From Flavobacteriaceae bacterium (GTDB taxonomy: Bacteria > Bacteroidota > Bacteroidia > Flavobacteriales > Flavobacteriaceae): a DNA stretch of 64,000 nucleotides. Below, in pieces: positions 30,250-38,960 of this stretch. The position numbers and the translations under genes are program-made. The stretch's first letter is position 1; each line of letters starts with the position of its first letter. A model generated the notes under the pieces. That model had not been told where the DNA came from. It did not search any database and saw nothing but the letters and a program-made list of their open reading frames with translations. The DNA lies in assembly GCA_027073495.1 (NCBI GenBank), contig JALSVQ010000164.1:24845-88844 (forward strand), in the 5' to 3' direction.

Positions 30250-31103
30250 ATGGATAAGAGCATTAAATTAAAACAAATATATTTACCCTTTCTGTTTGTA
30301 TCAGTAAGTAGTATTCTCTTTTACAACACAATTAGATGGTTTCTCGATATCAAACTCGATATATTACATATCAATGAAGATCTTCTTGATATATGGATTC
30401 CATTAGTGTTTTCTTTTTTCACAGTTTATTTTTTTCTTGGAAAAAGGCTGCGTATTCTCGCTGTTAAAAACATTAGGAGTTATTACGCCTTACTAGAAAT
30501 ACTATCATTTGCTATTGCTGTACCTATTTTTTTGAGTCAAAATTATATTGAAAAAGCTTCTTTTGACCTTATTACGGTCAATACTATTGAAAAATACACC
30601 AATATAATAATGAGAAATACTTTGCTATAAATTCATTTTTGGTAAATAATACGGGTGTTTCTTATTTAACAGAAAAAACATTAGGAGCAAGAAATAGACG
30701 ACTTATTTTTTCATTATACTTTTTAACCCCTTTTCAAAATACGGATAATATTTGGTATGGAGTTATTTACAAAAAAAATATTAGTAATAGGATGGTAGCA
30801 GCAGCTAAAAAAGCTAAGTACAAAAGTTTTCTCGATAAATCATTAAAAGATTTTGGATCTTATGATTTTCAAAATGTAAAATATTTTGGAAAACTCATCT
30901 ATTCAGATGATAGGGATGGATTTATAAAAGCCTTTAAAGAAGCTGAAGTTGATACTATTGAATCACAAATAGTTTTGGTTCCAAAAACTAATAACTTTAA
31001 CAATAGGCTTGGTAATACTGTTACTTGGCTATTTGTTTCATTTGGGTTAGTTGCATTGGTAGTACTAGTAATTATTATGACACTAAAAATTAAAACGAGC
31101 TAA
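30250..31103 (+). pseudogene. Fragment resembling the N-terminal region of Bacteroidota rhomboid-family proteins; frameshifted, no rhomboid domain
   Basis: ORFs 30250-30630 (...TVNTIEKYTN) and 30639-31103. The second reads upstream in frame as ...NEKYFAINSFLVNNTGVSYL, so a single indel near 30600-30620 joins them. Ends at a TM (LVALVVLVIIMTLKIKTS*) with no GxSG rhomboid core. Confidence 0.55.
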
Positions 31104-31107
31104 CTGC

Positions 31108-31222
31108 TTATTTAGGCTTTGGTTTTGCCTATGGTTTTGGATGGCATAAAAAGTATAAAAAATAATTAACACATTATTCCAACCATTTTTTGAAAGCACT
31201 TACATTATCACGGGCTACTATT
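31108..31222 (+). repeat. 115-bp direct repeat, copy 2
   Basis: ttatttaggctttggttttgccta...cacgggctactatt; overlaps the 3' end of the response-regulator gene. Confidence 0.95.
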
Positions 31223-31947
31223 ACAGTATCTTCATCATAATGCTTTAGTTTTAACTCCAAGCGACTATTGGTATAGGCTATGATATCTTCTATACTTGAA
31301 ATATGAACAAAAAAACCGCGATTTATTTTATAAAAAACACTTGGTTCAAGCAGTGTTTCTAAATCTTTAATGCTATAATCTACAAGGTAACTTCTATTTG
31401 ACTTATGATGTAGGTAAGTGCCTTTGTCTTTACTATAAAAACATACAATGTCTTCAGTATTAATAAGTTTTAAATGCTGTCCAATTTTGATGATAAAACG
31501 TTTTTTGTATGATTTTGTAGTGTCAGTTAACAAATTTTTTAATTCATCAATGACTATATTTGTACTCGTACTGCCTTTGAAAGTTTTATATTTTTCTAAG
31601 GCATTATCCAAATCATCTTCATCAATGGGTTTAAGCAAATAATCAATGCTTTTTAGTTTAAAAGCTTTTAAGGCATATTCATCATAAGCAGTGGTAAAAA
31701 TAATGTTACTTTTTATTGCTACGTGTTCAAATATTTCAAAAGATAAGCCATCAGAGAGCTGAATATCTAAAAAAATTAATTCAGGATGCTCGTTGTTATT
31801 AAACCAATCTACTGCATCTTCTACTGCATGAAGTGTTGTTACAACCGCTAAGTTTCTACTTTCCAACAAGCGTTTGAGTCTTCTTGCTGCTGGTTTTTCA
31901 TCTTCTACTATCAGTACTTTCATTGCTTTAGTTTTAGAAACGTTCAT
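31174..31947 (-). CDS. LytTR-domain response regulator
   Basis: VLIVEDEKPAARRLKRLLE, ELIFLDIQLSDGLSFEIF, TAYDEYALKAFKLKSIDYLLKPID, LytTR tail VFYKINRGFFVHISSIEDI. Confidence 0.95.
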   Translation of the reverse strand: MNVSKTKAMKVLIVEDEKPAARRLKRLLESRNLAVVTTLHAVEDAVDWFNNNEHPELIFLDIQLSDGLSFEIFEHVAIKSNIIFTTAYDEYALKAFKLKSIDYLLKPIDEDDLDNALEKYKTFKGSTSTNIVIDELKNLLTDTTKSYKKRFIIKIGQHLKLINTEDIVCFYSKDKGTYLHHKSNRSYLVDYSIKDLETLLEPSVFYKINRGFFVHISSIEDIIAYTNSRLELKLKHYDEDTVIVARDNVSAFKKWLE

Positions 31948-33274
31948 TATCCATTAACTCAGCTACTTTTTTATCTTCCCAAGATTGTCCAAGATATTTC
32001 CCTTTGTAAAATATTTTGAAATATTGGATGAGTATCCCCAATCCCCATCCGCCAGCAGGGTAGAGGAACCATTTATGAGACCAGTTGTTAATATAATTTA
32101 TATATGCTAAAAATGAAATTACTGCTACGTAAATAGCTAATCCTATATAAAATTGACGCATTTCTTGAGCTGTTTTTTGAGCACGTGCTAAACGTGCTTC
32201 GTTTTGTATTGTTTTATTTTCCATAATGGGTGTTTTTTTAGTGAGTAAGGGTAAACTTACTATGAATTCAGTTGTTGTTTTACTTATTAATACAGCTTGA
32301 TCGCTAATGAGTTGATACCGTTGTACAATGTTTTGCAAACCAATTTTGGTACTTTTTTTAAAAATTTCTTTTGGGTTTAATTTATTTGATATCTCCAATC
32401 GCTCATCATTGATATGAATTTGGATGTGCAACGGATTTTTTTCATTTACTTTATTGTGTTTAACCGCATTTTCAAGTAATAATTGCAATGACAACGGTAC
32501 TATTTTAAGATTTTCTTTACTAGAATTATTTGTGATAGTATATTCCAATCCGTTTTCAAAACGAAGTTTGAGTAAGGTTAAATAGGATTCAGCAAAATGG
32601 AGTTCTTCTTGGAGTGGTACCAATGTTTTGTCACGCTGTTCTAACACATAACGATAGACTTTTGACATTTTACTTGTGAACTGCTGCGCTTTATCTGGGT
32701 TCTCATCTATCAATGATGATAACACATTTAAGCTATTAAACAAAAAATGAGGATCAATTTGGTTTTTTAAACTCTCATATTTTGCCGATTGATTTTCGGC
32801 TCTATATTTATGTTCATCAATACGTTTTTCTGTTAATGCCTTGAAAAAATAGATAAGATGAGCAATTACAGTTCCTATTAGTGCAAATATAAAGCTTGTT
32901 TTATAGTATTTTGAAGCGCCTTGATCTTCAAAAATATAACTAAATTCTTTATTATACATTATAACAAGTATAGCAACACGGAGAGCAAAAACAGCCAACA
33001 TGGTTACGGAAAGTGAACCTATTATCCCTATAATTAAGGTTTTACTAGGGTTTACTTTCCAAGGGAATTTGGTATTGAGATAGCGGTAAAAATAAAATTG
33101 AGAATATGATATTACAAATGTATAAACTTGCATCCAAAAAAATGAAATAGCGCCTTCTTCAGCAAATATATGCTTGCTCAATGTACCATAACTAATGTAG
33201 CGCTCTATCAAAAAGAGGATAGATCCTATGATAAAAGCTATTTGGATGTTTTTATTGATTTTCATGGACTTCAT
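31934..33274 (-). CDS. LytS-type sensor histidine kinase with fused C-terminal 2TM domain
   Basis: QIDPHFLFNSLNVLSSLIDENPDKAQQFTSKMSKVYRYVL, LQLLLENAVKHN; the last 96 aa (31934-32224) MENKTIQNEARLARAQKTAQEMRQFYIGLAIYVAV...WFLYPAGGWGLGILIQYFKIF..SWEDKKVAELMDNE are 2TM-like. Confidence 0.93.
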   Translation of the reverse strand: MKSMKINKNIQIAFIIGSILFLIERYISYGTLSKHIFAEEGAISFFWMQVYTFVISYSQFYFYRYLNTKFPWKVNPSKTLIIGIIGSLSVTMLAVFALRVAILVIMYNKEFSYIFEDQGASKYYKTSFIFALIGTVIAHLIYFFKALTEKRIDEHKYRAENQSAKYESLKNQIDPHFLFNSLNVLSSLIDENPDKAQQFTSKMSKVYRYVLEQRDKTLVPLQEELHFAESYLTLLKLRFENGLEYTITNNSSKENLKIVPLSLQLLLENAVKHNKVNEKNPLHIQIHINDERLEISNKLNPKEIFKKSTKIGLQNIVQRYQLISDQAVLISKTTTEFIVSLPLLTKKTPIMENKTIQNEARLARAQKTAQEMRQFYIGLAIYVAVISFLAYINYINNWSHKWFLYPAGGWGLGILIQYFKIFYKGKYLGQSWEDKKVAELMDNERF

Positions 33275-33307
33275 TATTTAGATGCAAATTAAACTAATTA
33301 ATTGAGA

Positions 33308-34303
33308 TTACAATTCTAATTGCATAGTGATTGCTTTATCTTTTACCTCAAATTTAGCATCTTCCCAAGTAGGAGGTCCCATTGTGCCACGTGCATCATT
33401 TGAAAAAACATAAGCTTCTGTTGGTGCACCATAGCCATTTCTGTCTAACCTGTTGTTTCCATTTGCATCGTGATAGCAAGAGATAGCATAGTTGCCATTT
33501 GGAATGTTTTTGAACGTAACAGTTACTTTATTGTTTTTTATTATTACTTTTTTTGATAATTTCTTTATACTTAAAAAATGTTTTTGACTATCGTATAATG
33601 TAATTTTAAAAGTACCTTCGTTACTTGAGAAGCCTGTGATTGTTACTTTGATGTCATTTCCCTTTGTTGTAGTTTCTGATGTTCCACAAATATTTTTAAT
33701 GCGGTGTATTACCGTATTTTTCCCCCAAGTTGGTGCAAATTTATATTTGGTTTTTTGATTAAATAGCGGTAAGATAGCTTTAAACTTCGCGCAATAAGGT
33801 GTTAGGTCTTTTTTAAAAAAACGATCCATTCCCAATTGAAAATCTAAAGCACCACTTTGTGCTCTAGGATTTAAGCTATCCAAAGCAATAGCTTTTTGAT
33901 AGGTAGCAACAGTCAACCCCGAATATTTCATACCATTGGTTTGTGGGTCAAATGCTACTAAAGCAGTATAATAAAACCCTCTAAGGGCTGTTACTTCTGA
34001 ATTGTTTTTTGCCATTTGTTCAGCAATTTTAAGATATTGATTGGCTTTTTTTATTTTCAAATCCATAATATTTTTATCTTTGGTTTGAAAGCAAGCGTCA
34101 ATATTTGCTTTGGCTGCATAGTATGCTGGTAGCCATTCTTGTTTGCTATTTTTACTAATGCGCTCAAAAATATTTGAAGCAATATCGAGTTTGTTTTGTG
34201 CTAAAAGACTTAGTCCTTTTTGCATAGCATCTTCATAGACTGTTTGTGCTTGAACACTGTTTATACTGATGATAGCGATTAACAATACAATTACTTTTTT
34301 CAT
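33308..34303 (-). CDS. Secreted protein with TPR-like N-terminus and C-terminal DUF2141-like domain
   Basis: Signal peptide; ISKNSKQEWLPAYYAAKANID; VTITGFSSNEGTFKITLYDSQKHFL..GNYAISCYHDANGNNRLDRNGYGAPTEAYVFSNDARG. Confidence 0.85.
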   Translation of the reverse strand: MKKVIVLLIAIISINSVQAQTVYEDAMQKGLSLLAQNKLDIASNIFERISKNSKQEWLPAYYAAKANIDACFQTKDKNIMDLKIKKANQYLKIAEQMAKNNSEVTALRGFYYTALVAFDPQTNGMKYSGLTVATYQKAIALDSLNPRAQSGALDFQLGMDRFFKKDLTPYCAKFKAILPLFNQKTKYKFAPTWGKNTVIHRIKNICGTSETTTKGNDIKVTITGFSSNEGTFKITLYDSQKHFLSIKKLSKKVIIKNNKVTVTFKNIPNGNYAISCYHDANGNNRLDRNGYGAPTEAYVFSNDARGTMGPPTWEDAKFEVKDKAITMQLEL

Positions 34304-34376
34304 GATTTCTTTTATTTAATGATTAATTACACTGCAAAAATGCGATGTATTTGTAATGTATTCAAAAAGAAATTCC

Positions 34377-34407
34377 TGAATTGTAGATTATTGCGGATGA
34401 ATTGTAG
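34377..34407 (-). promoter_or_regulatory. Putative LytTR operator: CTACAATTCA-N11-CTACAATTCA
   Basis: Exact 10-bp direct repeat with a 21-bp period, 74 nt upstream of the DUF2141/HK/RR operon. Confidence 0.6.
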
Positions 34408-34481
34408 TTTTAATGAATTTACTATAAATTAAGAAAAAATATTTTCAAAAATCTGATATATCGAACGAAGTTGACTTTAAA

Positions 34482-34922
34482 TTATTTTTCGAGTCCTTTG
34501 AAATAATTGCCCAAAGCTTCTCGTTGTTCAGTGCTCATTTTGGCTTCGCTATGCATTAATACATATGGTGTCATAGGCATTTCACCAGCTTCAACTTCTT
34601 CAACAATGTCTTCTAGTTTTTTAGACTTACGCTTAGCTGTAAAAGTTCCCCATTCAGAAAAATTAAGTTCTTCACGCCCTTCATTAATATGATGCTTAAT
34701 TAACCAAGAAACAGGAGCTACATTGGTGTACCAAGGGTACTTTGACGTATTAGAATGACAATCATAGCACGAATTTTTAAGCGTGTTTGCTATGGTTTCA
34801 CTCGGTTTATGCATTGTTATAAAATCTTGTGATTGGACTACTGGAGGATTGGTTTTATCAATTCGAAATGCTTGAATAGCAATAAATAAAACAAGTAATA
34901 TTCTAACTATCTTTTTTTTCAT
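34482..34922 (-). CDS. Haem-binding (cytochrome c-like CxxCH) domain protein
   Basis: NSCYDCHSNTSKYPWYTNVAPVSWLIKHHINEGREELNFSEW. Confidence 0.85.
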   Translation of the reverse strand: MKKKIVRILLVLFIAIQAFRIDKTNPPVVQSQDFITMHKPSETIANTLKNSCYDCHSNTSKYPWYTNVAPVSWLIKHHINEGREELNFSEWGTFTAKRKSKKLEDIVEEVEAGEMPMTPYVLMHSEAKMSTEQREALGNYFKGLEK

Positions 34923-35002
34923 TTTATGTTTTTTTTTAATCTTTTAGCTGTCTATAAAGGTATTAAATTTAATCAATTAATTCATAGCACAGCGTATAAA
35001 TT

Positions 35003-35335
35003 TTAGAAAAACCTTTCATCTATAAAATCTATTATAAAAATTAAAACTAGAATTACTAAAATTCTTCCAATAAGAAGCATTTTTTTATTTTCAAATTGTT
35101 CTCTAAAATAGTGATAATCTAGCATTAAAAATAGGGGAGATCCTATCAAGCCTAAAATAGGTGCTCGTATCAAAAAATTTATAGTATCTGCGAATCCAAC
35201 AAATAATGATAATAAATGTGTAGCATTATGATTATGTGGCATTGTTTTGATATACTGATAAGACATGGATAGTACAATGTTAATGACAGTCCAAAAAAAT
35301 ATCCAAATGATGTTCTTCTTCATTATCGTTTTCAT
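35003..35335 (-). CDS. Hypothetical membrane protein
   Basis: 110 aa, three hydrophobic segments. Confidence 0.5.
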   Translation of the reverse strand: MKTIMKKNIIWIFFWTVINIVLSMSYQYIKTMPHNHNATHLLSLFVGFADTINFLIRAPILGLIGSPLFLMLDYHYFREQFENKKMLLIGRILVILVLIFIIDFIDERFF

Positions 35336-36930
35336 TAAACTGTTATTACACTAAAATTCAAATCTAAAGGGTCTAATTGTTTAGCCAATAAATCTATTAA
35401 TTCACTACCAATTATCTCGTATATAACGCTAAAATTCTGATGGCGCTCTTGTAAACTTCCATTAGGAAATAACTCATTTTTTAGTTGACGTATTTTTTGG
35501 ACTTCATCATCAAAACGTATTTTTTCTGCTTTATAAAAACGCTTTTCCAGCTTTTCTAAACTATTCATTTGACGTTTTTGTTCAGCACTTACAGCACCAT
35601 AAAATGATTTGTCGGTTTGTTTTACACTTGCTTCCAATAGTTTAAACTGATTGTGCAATGTTTTTCGTAAGGCTTCAAAATCTATAGGATTCTTGCTTAT
35701 TTCCTTTACCTTTTGCTTAATTAAACTTGCGGTATCCAAAAATAAATCCTTGTAATTCAAATTTAATTTTTCAATTTGTTTCTGCTGTTTTACTGTGATT
35801 AACAAAGCTGAATTACGCAACAAATAGATAGGAAAAATGACATTATTAATGTCAAAATACGCTTTGAGCTCTAGCCAATATGCCAATTCGCCACCACCAC
35901 CAATATAGCACAGATTGGGCAAAATAACCTCTTGATATAATGGACGCATCAAAACGTTAGGAGAGAAGCGTTCAGGAAATTTTTCCAATTCGCTTTGTAT
36001 TTCTTCAGGACTAAAAGAAATATTGGTATTATTAATAAAATAGCTATTTTCTTTATAAATAATGCGTTCTCGTAAATTATTTTTCAAATAAAAGAGATTG
36101 ATTGCTCTTGGGTTTACTTGTATTTTATAGTTTGTTTTTAGCTTGTCTATGGTCTTTTTTACGGTATTGTAGCATAATTGCTCTTTTAGTTCTTTACGAA
36201 TATACGGCTTAAAAATTGTTTTTAAATCCTTATTATCAGCGTCTAATATAACTAATCCATAGCTTTTGAACAGTTCATTAGCTAATCGTAATGTTGCTTT
36301 GGCAAGATTCGTTTCTTTGTTGTAAGATTCATTAAATAATGCTAATAATTCATCGCTATATTCACTTGCTGTTAATGTATTTTTAAATGCCTCAAATGAA
36401 GCTTCTAAACCTTGTGTATTCAAGCTTCCTACTGCACCTTGCGCTTCTTTTTCCCAAGTTATTTTCTTGTTTTTATAATTAAAATAGCGAATTTCATCAA
36501 AATCGTGATCTTCACTAGCCATCCAATAAATAGGCACAAAATGAGCATCAGGAAATACTTCGTTTAATTGCTTGCTAAGATTGATTGCACTAATTATTTT
36601 ATACAAAAAATACAAGGGTCCCGTGAAGAGATTGAGTTGATGCCCTGTGGTAATGGTAAACGTATTTGCTTTTGCTAATAATGCAATATTAGCTGCTGTT
36701 TCATTTGAAATAGGAATACTTTTATAGTGTTCATTTAGTACATTGACCAATATTTCACGTTGTTCTTTGTCTAAATTATTCGTTCTTTTTAATGCTATTT
36801 GTTTTTTAAAACCATCAATATCAGGATAATTACCTAAAAAAGGTTGTAGTTTCTCATCATTAACTATATAATCAATAACTGTTTTAGAGAAACTATTGGT
36901 ATCTTGATATGAAAGTGTTTCTTTGTGCAT
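35335..36930 (-). CDS. bshC: Bacillithiol biosynthesis cysteine-adding enzyme
   Basis: TITTGHQLNLFTGPLYFLYKIISAINL, FVPIYWMASEDHDFDEI, YIGGGGELAYWLELKAYF. Confidence 0.95.
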   Translation of the reverse strand: MHKETLSYQDTNSFSKTVIDYIVNDEKLQPFLGNYPDIDGFKKQIALKRTNNLDKEQREILVNVLNEHYKSIPISNETAANIALLAKANTFTITTGHQLNLFTGPLYFLYKIISAINLSKQLNEVFPDAHFVPIYWMASEDHDFDEIRYFNYKNKKITWEKEAQGAVGSLNTQGLEASFEAFKNTLTASEYSDELLALFNESYNKETNLAKATLRLANELFKSYGLVILDADNKDLKTIFKPYIRKELKEQLCYNTVKKTIDKLKTNYKIQVNPRAINLFYLKNNLRERIIYKENSYFINNTNISFSPEEIQSELEKFPERFSPNVLMRPLYQEVILPNLCYIGGGGELAYWLELKAYFDINNVIFPIYLLRNSALLITVKQQKQIEKLNLNYKDLFLDTASLIKQKVKEISKNPIDFEALRKTLHNQFKLLEASVKQTDKSFYGAVSAEQKRQMNSLEKLEKRFYKAEKIRFDDEVQKIRQLKNELFPNGSLQERHQNFSVIYEIIGSELIDLLAKQLDPLDLNFSVITV

Positions 36931-37625
36931 TATTTTCTTTGAAATAAGGTGTAAACATACTTTCGTATTTCACCGCTTGGCATAGTATAATCATAGTCCA
37001 TTGCCTTTAGAAGAACAAAATTGTGACCTAATTTTTCTGTTAACATTTCACTATTATAGCGTTTTACAGGTAGTCCACTACAAGTTGTTGCGCCTTCCAA
37101 ATTAAATGTTGCTAATATAACGTGTCCTTTTGATTTCACTTTACTTTTTAATAAATCAAAATAGGTTTTTTGGTCTTTTTCAGCAGTAAAAAAATGAAGT
37201 ACCGCTCTATCATGCCATAAATCGAGTAGGGGAAGGGCTAATAATGCTTTAGGTCTTGTTAAATCTTCTACAATCCATTGCACTGAAGAGGCTTTATCAC
37301 CTAAGCGTTGTTTAATTTTATTTAAAGCACAATTACTGATGTCATTAGCAATGAGGTTAGTATATTCACTAGCTATCAAGCTATCAATAAGTGTACTCGC
37401 ACCACAACCTGGGTGAAATTGAATAGCATCTTTTGCTAGATTGCATGTTGCTATCAACTCCAAACTAGGTTTTGATTCTTTCTCATACCAACCTAATGTT
37501 GTAATATCTGCATCGGTATAGATATCGCACCAATATTCATCTAAATTTTTGGCAACTTCTCCAGGTGTGCTACAGCATCCTGAATTTTTACCGTCAATAC
37601 TACAAGAATTTGCTTCACTCATCAT
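36930..37625 (-). CDS. Class I SAM-dependent methyltransferase
   Basis: GCGASTLIDSLIAS, DLWHDRAVLHFFT. Confidence 0.8.
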   Translation of the reverse strand: MMSEANSCSIDGKNSGCCSTPGEVAKNLDEYWCDIYTDADITTLGWYEKESKPSLELIATCNLAKDAIQFHPGCGASTLIDSLIASEYTNLIANDISNCALNKIKQRLGDKASSVQWIVEDLTRPKALLALPLLDLWHDRAVLHFFTAEKDQKTYFDLLKSKVKSKGHVILATFNLEGATTCSGLPVKRYNSEMLTEKLGHNFVLLKAMDYDYTMPSGEIRKYVYTLFQRK

Positions 37626-37635
37626 TTCGTTTTAT

Positions 37636-38940
37636 TTAAACGGGTTCTCCATAGAGATCAAAATCACCAGCATCATAGATTTTGATATTTATAAATTTAC
37701 CGATATTTATATAATGTTTACGCCCATCAACCAAAACTTCATTATCTACATCTGGCGAATCAAATTCGGTACGTCCTACAAAATAATCACCATCCTTACG
37801 ATCAAAAATACATTTATAGGTTTTTCCGATACGTTTTTGGTTTTCTTCAAACGAAATCTGGCTTTGTACTTCCATCAGTTCATTAACACGGCGTTTTTTT
37901 GTTTCCTCAGGTACATTATCTTCAAGTTTGAAAGCGCTTGTATCTTCTTCGTGCGAATAGGTAAAAGCGCCCATACGCTCAAAACGCATTTCTTGAACCC
38001 ATTTTTTAAGTTCCTGAAACTGTGCTTCGGTTTCATTAGGATAACCAACAATTAATGTTGTTCTAATATTAATATTTGGTACAAAATCTCTAAACTTATG
38101 AATTAACGCCGTAGTTTTCTCGTGAGAAGTACCACGTTTCATAGATTTTAAGATTTCATCATTGATATGCTGTAACGGAATATCAAGATAATTACATACT
38201 TTTGGTTCATCGCGCATCACTTCTAACACATCCATAGGAAACCCTGAAGGAAATGCATAGTGCAAACGAATCCATTCAATACCATCTATTTTAACCAATT
38301 CGCGCAATAAATCTGCCAGTCTTCGCTTTTTATAAATATCTAAACCGTAGTAAGTTAAATCTTGGGCGATGAGTATCAATTCTTTAACACCATTTTTAGC
38401 TAATTTAGTAGCTTCTTCGACTAAATTTTCAATGGGTTGCGAAATATTTCCGCCACGCATTAATGGTATTGCGCAGAAGGAGCAAGGTCTATCACAGCCT
38501 TCGGCTATTTTGAGATAAGCATAATGCGGAGGCGTTGTCGTTAAGCGTTCGCCTACCAATTCGTGTTTATAATCGGCATCTAATGCTTGGAGTAGATTGG
38601 TCAAATCGTGTGTGCCAAAATAGGCATCGACATCAGGTATTTCTTTTTCCAAATCAGGTTTGTAGCGTTCACTTAAGCAACCTGTTACAAATACTTTATC
38701 TACTTTTCCGGCTTCTTTTTGCTTGGCATATTCCAAGATGGTATTTATAGATTCTTCCTTGGCATCGCCTATAAAACCACAGGTATTGATTACAACGATA
38801 TTACCATCATCACTTTCGTGAGATACCTCCTTGTTGTTTGCTTTAAGTTGTCCCATCAATACCTCAGAATCATAGAGGTTTTTAGAACAGCCTAATGTAA
38901 CTACGTTTATTTTATTTTTTTTGATTGATTTCGTTCGCAT
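37636..38940 (-). CDS. rimO: Ribosomal protein S12 methylthiotransferase
   Basis: VTLGCSKNLYDSEVLMGQL, NTCGFIGDAKEESI, KIAEGCDRPCSFCAIPLMRG, TTLIVGYPNETEAQF. Confidence 0.95.
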   Translation of the reverse strand: MRTKSIKKNKINVVTLGCSKNLYDSEVLMGQLKANNKEVSHESDDGNIVVINTCGFIGDAKEESINTILEYAKQKEAGKVDKVFVTGCLSERYKPDLEKEIPDVDAYFGTHDLTNLLQALDADYKHELVGERLTTTPPHYAYLKIAEGCDRPCSFCAIPLMRGGNISQPIENLVEEATKLAKNGVKELILIAQDLTYYGLDIYKKRRLADLLRELVKIDGIEWIRLHYAFPSGFPMDVLEVMRDEPKVCNYLDIPLQHINDEILKSMKRGTSHEKTTALIHKFRDFVPNINIRTTLIVGYPNETEAQFQELKKWVQEMRFERMGAFTYSHEEDTSAFKLEDNVPEETKKRRVNELMEVQSQISFEENQKRIGKTYKCIFDRKDGDYFVGRTEFDSPDVDNEVLVDGRKHYINIGKFINIKIYDAGDFDLYGEPV

Positions 38941-38960
38941 GAATCGTTATTTAACCGCTA

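Noticed and set aside
37549-38055. 168-aa plus ORF antisense to rimO/methyltransferase
   Set aside because: Long but Phe/Ile-rich shadow ORF; rimO is unambiguous on the other strand.
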